This document shows positions 30,740-39,194 of a stretch of 64,000 nt of DNA, piece by piece (within the stretch, counting starts at the first letter, position 1; each line of letters starts with the position of its first letter). The notes beneath the pieces are model-generated. The model was not told the origin of the DNA and made no database searches. It was given only the letters and a program-made list of their open reading frames with translations. The DNA comes from Comamonadaceae bacterium (GTDB taxonomy: Bacteria > Pseudomonadota > Gammaproteobacteria > Burkholderiales > Burkholderiaceae_C): positions 1 through 64,000 of the forward strand of contig CANJQN010000003.1 of assembly GCA_947476465.1 (NCBI GenBank), in the 5' to 3' direction. A program made the position numbers and the translations under genes.

Positions 30740-31708
30740 CTATTCCGGTTCGATACCCGCAGCCTTCGTGATGGCTGCGTTGGTGCTGAACTCCTGACGC
30801 ACTGCGGCCTGGAACTGGGCCACGGTCATGGACATGGGGGCCAGTCCGGACTTGGTGATCCGGTCTTGCGCTTCAGGTGTTGCCATCGCCTTGCGCAGTT
30901 CGTTGTTGATGCGTTCCACCACGGCCGCAGGGGTGCCCGCCGGTGCCAGCAGGCCCACCCAGACCGTGTAGTCCGATTCCGGATAGCCGGCTTCCAGAGT
31001 GGTTGGCACATCCGGCAAGCCCGGCGCCCTGGTGCGTCCCCCAACGGCGAGCGGCACAAGGCGATTGGCGGCGATGCCCGCCGCAGCGGCCGAGACGGTC
31101 GTGTAGACCACGTCGACGCGGCCGGCCATGACATCGGTGATCGCCTCTGGAGTCCCCTTGAAGGGAATGTGTGCACCTGAGATTTGGGCGGCCGCCCGCA
31201 GCCTCTCGAAGCTCATGTGGGAGGTCGTCCCCTTACCCGCGGAGCCATAGTTGAGCTTGCCCGGATTGGCCTTCGCGTAGGCCAGCATTTCACGAACCGA
31301 TCGCCAGCCACGCGATGGCGCGGCGACGAGAACCAGCGGCACTTCGGCAATGGGTGCCACCGGCACGAAGTCCTTCGCCGGATCGAAACGCAGCGACTTG
31401 TACAGCGATGGGTACAAGGTGTGCGCGGCGGAATTGGCCAGCAGGTTATAGCCGTCGGCCGGAAGACCTGCCACGTGGGTCGTCGCGATCATGCCCGCTG
31501 CGCCGGTGCGGTTTTCGACCACGAATGTCTGGGACATGGCCTTTGACAGCAGGTCGGCGGCAATGCGCGCCGGCACGTCCACGCCGCTGCCCGGCGAGAA
31601 GGGCACGGTGATGGTGACGGGGCGGGACGGATAAGGTTGCTGCGCGATCGTGGCCGTACCTGCAAGGGCGGTCCCGATGATGAGCAGCGACTTCAAAAGG
31701 ATTCTCAT
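30740..31708 (-). CDS. Bug/TTT-type periplasmic substrate-binding protein
   Basis: A 322-residue receptor of the tripartite tricarboxylate family: signal peptide MRILLKSLLIIGTALAGTAT, then YPSRPVTITVPFSPGSGVDV, VENRTGAAGMIATTHVA and PADGYNLL in family order. I use the ATG at 31708, where the signal peptide begins; 15 further residues are open upstream. It is second in a minus-strand operon, after another Bug receptor and 6 nt before the dioxygenase gene. Ligands of the family include carboxylates, aromatic acids and amides; none can be assigned here. Confidence 0.92.
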   Translation of the reverse strand: MRILLKSLLIIGTALAGTATIAQQPYPSRPVTITVPFSPGSGVDVPARIAADLLSKAMSQTFVVENRTGAAGMIATTHVAGLPADGYNLLANSAAHTLYPSLYKSLRFDPAKDFVPVAPIAEVPLVLVAAPSRGWRSVREMLAYAKANPGKLNYGSAGKGTTSHMSFERLRAAAQISGAHIPFKGTPEAITDVMAGRVDVVYTTVSAAAAGIAANRLVPLAVGGRTRAPGLPDVPTTLEAGYPESDYTVWVGLLAPAGTPAAVVERINNELRKAMATPEAQDRITKSGLAPMSMTVAQFQAAVRQEFSTNAAITKAAGIEPE

Positions 31709-31749
31709 GGCGGCTCTTTCGGAGGATGGATGAACGCAGGACGCGGGAA

Positions 31750-32727
31750 TCACTCCGGCTCGACACCGGCCTCTTGAACCTTCTGCTTCCAGATGGCAAG
31801 CTGGCGACCGATAAATGCCTTGAACTCCACCGGGGTCGCGGGCAGCGGCTCGATGTTGGTGGCCAGCATCCTGGCGCGGATCTCGGGGCGTGCCATCGTC
31901 CTGGTCAGCGCGCCGCTCAGTGCTTCGACCACATCGGCGGGCAGGTTCGCGGGGCCGAACAGGCCGGCCCAGGACGGCATGTCGAAGTCGCGCAGCCCCA
32001 GTGACTCTTCGATCGTCGGCAAGTCTGGCGCCAGCACCGTGCGCTTGCCGCTGGTGACGGCCAGCGCGCGCAAGCGGCCGGCTTTGACCAGCGCCTGGCT
32101 CGACGCCAGGTCGACCACCAGGAACTGGGCCCGGTTGCCAAGGACGTCTGTCATGGCCTCAGGGCTGCTCTTGTAGGGGACGCCCTTGGCGTTGAGCATC
32201 TTGAGCCGGTTGAGCGACTCCGCTGCGATTCGGAACGTGAGCGAGCTGTACGCGTAGAACAGGTCGCCACGACGGGCCTGTGCCCACGGGATGAACTCCT
32301 GGATCGAACGGACCGGGGTGTCGGCGTTGACGGCCAGGATGGCGGGGAACAGGCCGATGCTGCCGATGGGGGTGAAGTCCGCGACGGGGTCGTAGGGCAG
32401 CTTCTTGAAGACGAAGGGATTGACCGAATGCGAGGTGCTGGAGGTCAACAACAGCGTGTAGCCGTCGGGCGCCGCCGCCTTGACAGCGCTGGCGGCGATC
32501 ATGACCGATGCGCCCGGCCGGTTCTCGACGACGAACTGCGGTCCGAAGATCTTTTGCAGTTCGTCGGCAAACATGCGTGCGAGCAGGTCCGAGCCGCTTC
32601 CGGGGCCGAAGCCGATGATGATCTTCACCGGTTTGGAGGGGTAGGGGCCTTGTTGCCCAATGGCGGGCCAGGCGAGCCCAGTCACTGTTGGCAGGCAAAG
32701 GTTCTGGATCAGGGTTCTTCTGCGCAT
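31750..32727 (-). CDS. Bug/TTT-type periplasmic substrate-binding protein
   Basis: A 325-residue receptor of the same family (KPVKIIIGFGPGSGSDLLAR, VENRPGASVMIAASAVK, PDGYTLLLTSSTSHSV). The ATG at 32727 has a GGAGA ribosome site and opens with MRRRTLIQNLCLPTVTGLAW, whose arginine cluster before the hydrophobic core could allow Tat export, as in several Bug proteins. It is first of the four-gene operon ending with the hydratase. It is clearly diverged from the next receptor, so the pair is not a recent tandem copy. Confidence 0.92.
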   Translation of the reverse strand: MRRRTLIQNLCLPTVTGLAWPAIGQQGPYPSKPVKIIIGFGPGSGSDLLARMFADELQKIFGPQFVVENRPGASVMIAASAVKAAAPDGYTLLLTSSTSHSVNPFVFKKLPYDPVADFTPIGSIGLFPAILAVNADTPVRSIQEFIPWAQARRGDLFYAYSSLTFRIAAESLNRLKMLNAKGVPYKSSPEAMTDVLGNRAQFLVVDLASSQALVKAGRLRALAVTSGKRTVLAPDLPTIEESLGLRDFDMPSWAGLFGPANLPADVVEALSGALTRTMARPEIRARMLATNIEPLPATPVEFKAFIGRQLAIWKQKVQEAGVEPE

Positions 32728-32823
32728 CGATGTCTCCGTTTTCGATTTATAGCCGCCATCATCGTCTGGGCACTGTCGCCAGCGATACACGAGCAAAGGC
32801 GCGGGGGCAGCCAGCCGGGCGCG

Positions 32824-33459
32824 TCAACCGGGCAAGGCCAGCCAGATCTCATTGCGCCGCAGGAACCACGGGGTGAATGGCGGGTTGTAGCGCGCCAGCA
32901 CGGGCTCACCCCGGGTGGAGATCCCCGCCTTGTCGAGCGTGGCCTTGAGCAGCCCCAGGTGCTTGTCGTAGTTCGATTGCGACCAGGTGCCTGAATACCG
33001 GATGGCCGCCCACTGGCTGGCCGCAACCAGGCGCAGCTGAACGCGTGGGTCCAGCGGCTGCGGGGCGGATGCCAGCGTGATGCCCTTGGGCAGGACGAAC
33101 TGCACACGCATGCCTTGCGCCACGGCCGACTGCGTGACCGGCGCCGTCATTTCCATCTTCACAGGCACGGCGGTCTGGGTGACGGGCGCCGTCATCGCAA
33201 GCTTGTTCTCGCCCTTGTTCTTGCCGAAGATGTAGCCCGCCAAAATTGGAAAGGCCTGATTGCCCGCCTCGTCGGCCGAGGCGTTGAGCACGACCTCGGC
33301 CACCACATACGGCGCGTATTCGCGCAAGTCCACATCGTTGTCGAGCGTGCGGATGACTTTGTAGCCGGGTTCTTCGACGGCGTGACTCCACAGGGGTATG
33401 CAGGCGAGTATGAGCCATAGGAAGCGGCGCAGCAGAGGGTAATTCAGGTTTTGATTCAT
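32824..33459 (-). CDS. SOUL-family heme-binding protein
   Basis: A 211-residue protein with signal peptide MNQNLNYPLLRRFLWLILAC and a SOUL/HBP domain: YKVIRTLDNDVDLREYAPY, FPILAGYIFGKNKGENKLAM, two MTAPVTQ motifs and FVLPKGITLASAPQP. SOUL proteins bind heme loosely and are linked to oxidative or light stress. It is divergent from the DUF2256-photolyase genes, with a 79-nt gap; together they look like a photo-oxidative stress cluster (inference). It is not part of the Bug operon downstream, which starts 97 nt after its stop with its own ribosome site. Confidence 0.88.
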   Translation of the reverse strand: MNQNLNYPLLRRFLWLILACIPLWSHAVEEPGYKVIRTLDNDVDLREYAPYVVAEVVLNASADEAGNQAFPILAGYIFGKNKGENKLAMTAPVTQTAVPVKMEMTAPVTQSAVAQGMRVQFVLPKGITLASAPQPLDPRVQLRLVAASQWAAIRYSGTWSQSNYDKHLGLLKATLDKAGISTRGEPVLARYNPPFTPWFLRRNEIWLALPG

Positions 33460-33538
33460 GAGGGCGGCGAGCTGTTGACGCCAGGATCAGTATCATCACC
33501 GGCATGATTCGTATGGGCACATTGTCACGGCAGCCGCG

Positions 33539-33700
33539 ATGAGCAGTGCAGGCTTTCGTGGCAACAAGGCTTCGCTGCCGAGCAAGCCTTGCCTGGCCTG
33601 CGGCCGCCCCATGACCTGGCGCAAGCGCTGGGCTAAAAACTGGGCGCAGGTGAAGTACTGCAGCGACGCCTGCCGCCGCGTGAAAGGCGCGGGTGGCTGA
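33539..33700 (+). CDS. DUF2256 zinc-ribbon-like small protein
   Basis: A 53-residue protein, MSSAGFRGNKASLPSKPCLA at its start, with four cysteines as C-L-A-C and C-S-D-A-C (CLACGRPMTWRKRW, then VKYCSDACRR). This is the DUF2256 signature, a probable zinc-binding knuckle. Its stop overlaps the photolyase GTG start (GTGGCTGA), and DUF2256 genes are regularly found beside Fe-S photolyases, so the two likely work together. Function unknown. Confidence 0.88.
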   Translation: MSSAGFRGNKASLPSKPCLACGRPMTWRKRWAKNWAQVKYCSDACRRVKGAGG

Positions 33701-35273
33701 GTTGCGGGCACTGGTCGTGGTGCTGGGCGACCAGCTGGACCTGGAGGCCGCGGCCTTCGACGGGTTCGAGCCCGAGGTTGACGCGGTCTGGATGGCCGAG
33801 GTAACGGAGGAGTCGACCCATGTGTGGTCGAGCCGGCCGCGTATCGTCATGTTCCTGGCTGCGATGCGGCACTTTGCGCTGGCGCTCCAGGCGGCTGCGC
33901 GCCCGCTGCACTACACGCGGCTGGGCGCCCCTGACAACCGGGGCAGCCTGGCCGCTCAGCTGCAGGCCGATATCGAGCGCCTTCGGCCAGCACGGCTGAT
34001 CATGACGGCGCCTGGCGACTGGCGCGTGCTGCAGGCCATCAAGGCCGTGGCCCAGGCCAGCAACCTGCCGCTGGATATCCGCGAAGACCGCCACTTCTTT
34101 GTCAGCGTGCGTGAGTTTGCGGCGCATGCGAGCGCCCGAAAGTCGCTTCGCATGGAGTACTTTTACCGCGAGCAACGCAAGCGCCACCGCGTGTTGATGG
34201 ACCCGCAGGATACGGACAAGCCGCTGGGCGGCCAGTGGAACTTCGACGCCGACAACCGCGAGAGCTTTGGTGCTGCCGGGCCGGGCCCGGTGCCGCCGCG
34301 CTGCGGCTTCGAAGCCGATGCCGTGACGCGCGAGGTGATCGCTCTGGTCGAAGAGCGCTTCGCGCAGCATCCGGGCCGCCTCGAAAGCTTTTCCTGGCCG
34401 GTGACGCGCGCGCAGGCGCTGCAATCGCTGCGCGCCTTAATCCAGGACCGCCTGCCCCTCTTTGGCCGCTACCAGGACGCGATGTGGCCGGGCGATCCCT
34501 GGCTGTACCACGCGCACTTGTCCGCGGCGCTCAACCTCAAGCTGCTCAATCCGCGCGAGGTGGTGGTGGCGGCCGTGGCGGCTCATGAGAAGGGCCAGGC
34601 CCCATTGGCCAGCGTTGAGGGCTTCGTGCGGCAGATTCTGGGCTGGCGCGAGTATGTGCGTGGCATCTACTGGACACAGATGCCTGACTACCTGGAACGC
34701 AACACGCTTGGCGCACAAGCAGACCTGCCCCCCTGGTACTGGACTGGCGCCACCGACATGGCCTGCCTGCGTGACGCGATCGGGCAGAGCTTGACGCACG
34801 GGTACGCCAACCACATCCAGCGCCTGATGGTGACAGGGCTGTACGCGCTGATGCTGGGTGTGCAGCCCCGGCAGATCCACGCCTGGTACCTGGCGGTGTA
34901 TGTCGATGCGGTGGAATGGGTCGAGCTGCCCAACACGCTGGGCATGAGCCAATACGCCGACGGCGGCCTGATGGGCAGCAAACCCTACGTGGCCACGGGC
35001 AAGTACATCGACCGCATGAGCCCGCACTGCAAGGGCTGCCGCTACGATCCGGCACAACGCACCGGCGAGAGCGCCTGCCCATTTACCACCTTGTACTGGG
35101 ACTTCCTGATGCGCCACGAGGCGGCGTTGGCGAAGAACCCGCGCATGGCGCTGCAGGTCAAGAACCTGGCGAGAATGGACGCCACGCAGCGGGAGCATGT
35201 GACCGCCCGGGCGGGTGCGATACGCCGCGGCGAGGTCGGCGGACATTTCATTCACTCCGAAAGCAACCCATGA
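33693..35273 (+). CDS. Iron-sulfur bacterial photolyase/cryptochrome (FeS-BCP)
   Basis: A 526-residue member of the deoxyribodipyrimidine photolyase-related (FeS-BCP) group, which repairs (6-4) photoproducts or senses light using FAD, a ribolumazine antenna and a 4Fe-4S cluster. Cysteines at 358, 446, 449 and 462 have spacings of 88, 3 and 13 residues, the same as the cluster ligands reported for Agrobacterium PhrB. ALVVVLGDQLD opens the antenna domain and GWREYVRGIYW lies in the FAD domain. The GTG start overlaps the DUF2256 stop, and the stop overlaps the SDR start. Confidence 0.93.
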   Translation: MAELRALVVVLGDQLDLEAAAFDGFEPEVDAVWMAEVTEESTHVWSSRPRIVMFLAAMRHFALALQAAARPLHYTRLGAPDNRGSLAAQLQADIERLRPARLIMTAPGDWRVLQAIKAVAQASNLPLDIREDRHFFVSVREFAAHASARKSLRMEYFYREQRKRHRVLMDPQDTDKPLGGQWNFDADNRESFGAAGPGPVPPRCGFEADAVTREVIALVEERFAQHPGRLESFSWPVTRAQALQSLRALIQDRLPLFGRYQDAMWPGDPWLYHAHLSAALNLKLLNPREVVVAAVAAHEKGQAPLASVEGFVRQILGWREYVRGIYWTQMPDYLERNTLGAQADLPPWYWTGATDMACLRDAIGQSLTHGYANHIQRLMVTGLYALMLGVQPRQIHAWYLAVYVDAVEWVELPNTLGMSQYADGGLMGSKPYVATGKYIDRMSPHCKGCRYDPAQRTGESACPFTTLYWDFLMRHEAALAKNPRMALQVKNLARMDATQREHVTARAGAIRRGEVGGHFIHSESNP

Positions 35274-36001
35274 CTTCAATCGCCCTCGTCACCGGCGCCA
35301 GTGGTGGCATCGGCCGCGCCCTCGCCCGGCAGCTGAGCGCCCAGGGCTGCCGCGTCGCAGCGGTGGGGCGCGATCCGGACCGCCTTGCCGACGTCGACGC
35401 CGCAGTGCGCATCACCGCCGACACCACCACGCCTGAAGGTGCTGCGCTGGCTGTCTCGGCCTGCCAGGAAGCGCTTGGCGCGGCGCCGACCTTGCTGGCC
35501 CATTGCGTCGGCAGCACGCTGATCGCGCCCTTGCACCGTACGCGCGCCGACGCGTACCGGGAGGTGATGCGCGTCAATCTGGACAGCGCGGTGTTCATGC
35601 TGCAAGCCTGGCTCGCCGCGCTCGCGGGCGCACCCGCAGCCGCCGTGTTTGCGAGTTCGGTGGTGGCGCGCATCGGCGTGGCCAATCACGAAGCCATCGC
35701 TGCAGCCAAAGGCGGAGTCGAGGCGCTGGTTCGAAGCGCGGCGGCAACTTATGCATCGCAAGGTGTGCGCATCAACGCCGTGGCGCCAGGCATGACCGAA
35801 ACGCCCATGACGGCCGGCATGCTGAAGATGCCCGCGATGCGCGAGGGCGCGGCACGGCAGTACCCGCTGGGCGGCGTACAGACTGCGGATCAGGTGGCCG
35901 AGGTGATGGCGTGGCTGCTGGGCGCTGGCGCGGCGCGCCTGACCGGACAGGTGATCGCGGTCGATGGAGGCTTCACGACGGTGCGGCCCCTGGTGAAGTA
36001 A
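35270..36001 (+). CDS. SDR-family oxidoreductase
   Basis: A 243-residue short-chain dehydrogenase/reductase: nucleotide-binding TGASGGIGRALARQL at about 8-22, and INAVAPGMTETPM near the C-terminal half. The usual YxxxK active site is not intact: at the expected place the sequence reads ANHEAIAAAKGGVEALV, with the Lys kept but the Tyr replaced by His or Ala depending on alignment, so catalysis may differ. The upstream Ser is in FASSVVARIG. It overlaps the photolyase stop by ATGA; SDR genes often follow FeS photolyases in proteobacteria. Substrate unknown. Confidence 0.88.
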   Translation: MTSIALVTGASGGIGRALARQLSAQGCRVAAVGRDPDRLADVDAAVRITADTTTPEGAALAVSACQEALGAAPTLLAHCVGSTLIAPLHRTRADAYREVMRVNLDSAVFMLQAWLAALAGAPAAAVFASSVVARIGVANHEAIAAAKGGVEALVRSAAATYASQGVRINAVAPGMTETPMTAGMLKMPAMREGAARQYPLGGVQTADQVAEVMAWLLGAGAARLTGQVIAVDGGFTTVRPLVK

Positions 36002-36017
36002 AGCAACGGAGTACAGC

Positions 36018-36233
36018 ATGACTGAAGACCCGCGCTGCTGCGGCAGCGGCACCTGCATCATTGACGCCGAGGGCCGCTGCTGGTGCGGCCAGCGATGGGA
36101 CGGGCAGCAGATGCGTCACATCGCACTGGCGACGGCCCAAGGCCCTGGCAGCAGCGATCCCGCTGCCTGCGCGCGCATGGCCGCAGGGGACGCGGCAGGG
36201 GATGCCAAGGGCGGCGGTGAGCCCTCGCGCTAA
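36018..36233 (+). CDS. Small Cys-rich protein in the photolyase operon
   Basis: A 71-residue protein with five cysteines packed near its start (PRCCGSGTCIIDAEGRCWCG) and one later, so a metal or cluster site is likely. The C-terminal half is Ala/Gly-rich. It lies 16 nt after the SDR stop with an upstream GGAG-like site (CAACGGAG), and its end overlaps the convergent ligase gene by 4 nt. I do not know a characterised homologue. Its place beside DUF2256 and an Fe-S photolyase suggests a role in the same redox function (inference). Confidence 0.7.
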   Translation: MTEDPRCCGSGTCIIDAEGRCWCGQRWDGQQMRHIALATAQGPGSSDPAACARMAAGDAAGDAKGGGEPSR

Positions 36234-37807
36234 CGGGCCACCGCAGGGGCGTTCTGCGCCAGACGCGCTTCCAGCTCCAGGCGCTTGAGCTTTCCCATGT
36301 CCGTCTTCGGCAGTTCAGCGGCCGAGATGAAGTACACCTCCTTGGGCAGCTTGTAGTTGGCGACGCGCCCACGGCAAAGTGCGATCACGTCGGATTCGGT
36401 GAGGGTGGGGTCGGCACGGACCACATACACGACCGGCACTTCGCCCCAGTGTGCGTCACGCTTTCGCACCACCGCCGCTTCCGCCACGCGCGGGCTTTGC
36501 AGCAGCACCCGCTCAATCTCGGCCGGGTAGATGTTCTCGCCGCCCGACTTGATGAGGTATTTGCGCCGGTCGACAAAATCGAGTGTGCCGTCGGGGTTGC
36601 GCGCCATGACGTCGCCCATGTGGAACCAGCCGCCACGGAACTCATGCGTCGTCACCTCAGGCGCATTCCAGTAGCCAGAAAAAAGGGACGGACCGCGGAT
36701 CAGGACCTCGCCCGGTGTGCCGTCCGCAACGTCATGATCGTCCTCGTCCACCAGGCGGATCTGGCAATAGGAGCTCTGCGTTTTCGACAGGCTGGTGGGC
36801 GCCACACCGATCGGAATGAGATGCCGGCTGGCCGGCGGGTTGCCGGTCTCGGTGGCGCCGAAGGTATTGCGAAACGGGGCGTTCAGCAGCGTGGTGAGCT
36901 CCGCGATCTGCTGCGGCGGCACCAGGTCGGCCATGGAGCCGCAGGTCTTGATGCCCTTGGGCCTCAGGCCCGTGCGGTGAAGCTCGGCGATCATCCCACT
37001 GATGGATGCCGGCACCAGCGTCACGTTGCCCAGGAGCTCGCGCGACATGATGTCAAGCAGCACCGCGGGCTGGTAGCCATCGACGACGAACACCGTGTCG
37101 CCGTGCATCAGTGTACCCAGCGTGGGATCGGTGCCGCCCATGTGAAACAGCGGCGACCAGCAGATCGAGGCGAAGCCGGGATAAAGCTGCCCGTCGACCG
37201 TGCCGATCATGGCCCGGGCAATGATCGCGCGATGACTGATGGTGGCGCCCTTGGGAAGGCCGGTGGTGCCGCTGGTGTAGAGGATCAATAGGCCGTCTTC
37301 CGGGCGCGCCCGGCCCGGCCCCGGGTCTTGCCCGGCATGGTTCAGCCTGGATTCGTAGTCGTCGCCGAAGCAGATGACCGTGCCCGCGCCGTGATCGCAA
37401 GACACAGCCTGCGCGGCAAACCGCTCCGATGTGAACAACACGCGCGGCGCGGCCAGGCGAATGCAGTGTTCGAGTTCGGCCGGGGCCTGACGCCAGTTCT
37501 GGCAGGCGACGATGGCCCCGATGTGCGCGGCCGCGAGCAGAACCTCCACATACTCGCAGTGGTTTTCCGAGATGACGCCGATGCGATCGCCCCTGACAAC
37601 GCCCACGCTGGTCAACATGCAGGACAAGCGCGCAACGCGCAGCTGCAATTGGCCATACGAGAGCCGGCGTTCGCCCTGCACGAGTGCGGTGCGGTGCGGG
37701 TGCACACACGCGCGTTCACGGAACGCGGCACCGACCGTCAGGCCCGTTGCGGCGCGGGTGAGTGCACTGCCGGCCGTTGGCCGAAGGCTGTCCGCGCGCG
37801 GTGTCAT
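36230..37807 (-). CDS. AMP-forming acyl-CoA synthetase/ligase
   Basis: A 525-residue ANL-superfamily ligase: the ATP-binding P-loop ILYTSGTTGLPKGATISH, the A5 region FRNTFGATETG, YWNAPEVTT, and the hinge to the C-terminal lid DRRKYLIKSGGENIYPAEIE; the catalytic Lys lies in the final KTDMGKLKRLE region. It activates a carboxylic acid as its AMP ester and then CoA thioester; the acid is unknown. It overlaps the upstream Bug receptor gene by ATGA, which suggests that the receptor delivers the acid this enzyme activates. Convergent with the Cys-rich gene. Confidence 0.92.
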   Translation of the reverse strand: MTPRADSLRPTAGSALTRAATGLTVGAAFRERACVHPHRTALVQGERRLSYGQLQLRVARLSCMLTSVGVVRGDRIGVISENHCEYVEVLLAAAHIGAIVACQNWRQAPAELEHCIRLAAPRVLFTSERFAAQAVSCDHGAGTVICFGDDYESRLNHAGQDPGPGRARPEDGLLILYTSGTTGLPKGATISHRAIIARAMIGTVDGQLYPGFASICWSPLFHMGGTDPTLGTLMHGDTVFVVDGYQPAVLLDIMSRELLGNVTLVPASISGMIAELHRTGLRPKGIKTCGSMADLVPPQQIAELTTLLNAPFRNTFGATETGNPPASRHLIPIGVAPTSLSKTQSSYCQIRLVDEDDHDVADGTPGEVLIRGPSLFSGYWNAPEVTTHEFRGGWFHMGDVMARNPDGTLDFVDRRKYLIKSGGENIYPAEIERVLLQSPRVAEAAVVRKRDAHWGEVPVVYVVRADPTLTESDVIALCRGRVANYKLPKEVYFISAAELPKTDMGKLKRLELEARLAQNAPAVAR

Positions 37808-38826
37808 TTGTCCAGGCCGAGCTGTTTGATCAGCGTGCTGAACGACTGGTTGTCCTCCCGCACCAGGCGTTCGAGGTCAGCCCCCGTCCCCGCCGACACC
37901 ATGCCGCCCGCCGCGGCCAGCTTGATCTTGACGTTCGGTGAATCCGCCGCCTTCATCACCTCTCGTTCAAGGCGCGCGAGCACGGGCTTGGGCGTGGCCG
38001 CCGGTGCAAACACGCCGTACCAGAGGCTCAGCTTCAGGTTGGGCTTTCCGGTGACCTCTGCGAAGGTGGGCACGTCGGGCAGGGCGGCAATGCGCTGTGC
38101 GGAGCCGACCGCGATCGCGCGCAGCTGGCCGCCGGTGATCAGGCCCTGGGTGGGCGGAAGGTTGGCGATGAAGAAGTCGACCTTCTGCGACGCGGTGTCC
38201 ATGACAGCCTGCGTGACGGCCTTGTAGCCCACATCCTGCGCTTCGAAACGCAGCTCTCGCTTGAGCATTTCGGTATAGACATGGGACGAAGTGCCTTTGC
38301 CGGAGGTTGCGTAATTGACCTTGCCCGGATTGGCCTTCGCGTAGGCCATCAACTCGGCCCAGCTCTTGTACGGCGCGGCCGCCGATGCGACCGCCACCAG
38401 CGGAATGTCGCCGATGCGGGCGACCGTGGCGAAGTCCTTCACCGCGTCGTAGGTGGGGGGCGTTTGCATGTGCACGGCCATCGCCATCAGGCTTGTGCCG
38501 AGCATCAGGGTGTAGCCATCGGGGTTGGCACGGGCGGCGGCCGTGTGGCCGATGTTGCCACCGGCTCCGACGATGTTGTCGACGGTGACCGCGACACCCA
38601 TCTGCTTTGAAAGCTCGTCGGCGATGGCCCGGCCGACCTGATCCGACGCGGAGCCCGCTGCGAAGGCGACCACCATGCGCACCGGCCGCTCGGGATAGCT
38701 CGATTGCGCCACGGTGGCAGGGCCCCACGCGAGGGCCAGTGCCCCGACACAAGCGGCGAGCATCACTCGCCGCTTGCCTGGCATGACCTTGTGATGGTTT
38801 GAATGGGTTTTTTTTGAATGACTCAC
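37804..38826 (-). CDS. Bug/TTT-type periplasmic substrate-binding protein
   Basis: A 340-residue receptor of the tripartite tricarboxylate family (YPERPVRMVVAFAAGSASDQ, NIVGAGGNIGHTAAARANPD, YTLMLGTSLMAMAV). The start is a GTG at 38826 with an AAGGAC site about 7 nt upstream; a His/Lys-rich stretch precedes the signal core VMLAACVGALALAWGPATVA, and an ATG 14 codons in is an alternative start. It is first of a two-gene operon with the acyl-CoA ligase. A near-palindromic element about 70 nt upstream may control it. Confidence 0.92.
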   Translation of the reverse strand: MSHSKKTHSNHHKVMPGKRRVMLAACVGALALAWGPATVAQSSYPERPVRMVVAFAAGSASDQVGRAIADELSKQMGVAVTVDNIVGAGGNIGHTAAARANPDGYTLMLGTSLMAMAVHMQTPPTYDAVKDFATVARIGDIPLVAVASAAAPYKSWAELMAYAKANPGKVNYATSGKGTSSHVYTEMLKRELRFEAQDVGYKAVTQAVMDTASQKVDFFIANLPPTQGLITGGQLRAIAVGSAQRIAALPDVPTFAEVTGKPNLKLSLWYGVFAPAATPKPVLARLEREVMKAADSPNVKIKLAAAGGMVSAGTGADLERLVREDNQSFSTLIKQLGLDK

Positions 38827-38896
38827 GTCGTGTCCTTTTGCGTGTTTCGGGGCGGATTGAGAGCACCTGGCGGTATTGCGCCACCCGCCCGCGTTT

Positions 38897-38923
38897 CAAT
38901 ATCGAAATGCAATTCGTATATTG
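38897..38923. promoter_or_regulatory. Near-palindromic operator candidate upstream of the Bug-ligase operon
   Basis: CAATATCGAA on the left mirrors TTCGTATATTG on the right around 38910, with a one-base offset between CAATAT and CGAA. It lies 71-97 nt before the GTG of the receptor gene, in an AT-rich pocket inside GC-rich sequence. IclR- or GntR-type regulators often control such operons, but no regulator gene is nearby. Confidence 0.45.
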
Positions 38924-38969
38924 GAATAATTATCAAGGGTGGCGAATCAAACCGGGAATAGGACTAACC

Positions 38970-39194
38970 CGCGTGCGCTTTCTCGACCGCTTGTTCGACC
39001 TGCATGTGATGAGCCCTGGCCAACACGCGGTGGGCCAAGCGCTCACCGGTGATCCGGTCAAGCGCCAGATCGGACTCACGCTCGCGACGCAGAACCTGGA
39101 GCGCGCCTATGCCTGGCTCGAAGGGCAGCTTGCCGGCCGGACCTGGGCCACAGGGGCGGACTTCACGCTGGCTGACTTTTCATGTCGACACTAG
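38970..39194 (+). pseudogene. Glutathione S-transferase C-terminal remnant
   Basis: The plus strand reads RVRFLDRLFDLHVMSPGQ and, further on, AYAWLEGQLAGRTWATGADF then TLADFS, which is the helical C-terminal domain of a glutathione S-transferase. The thioredoxin-like N-terminal domain is missing, and the reading ends at TAG 39192 just as the TonB receptor gene begins on the other strand, so the last part of the domain is lost too. There is no start codon or ribosome site suited to this piece. It is a decayed fragment left in the 364-nt gap, which otherwise holds only the operator candidate. Confidence 0.75.

Noticed and set aside
37804..38826. Frameshifted receptor gene because of the GTG start and long leader
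   Set aside because: An AAGGAC site precedes the GTG and the frame is intact from signal peptide to stop.
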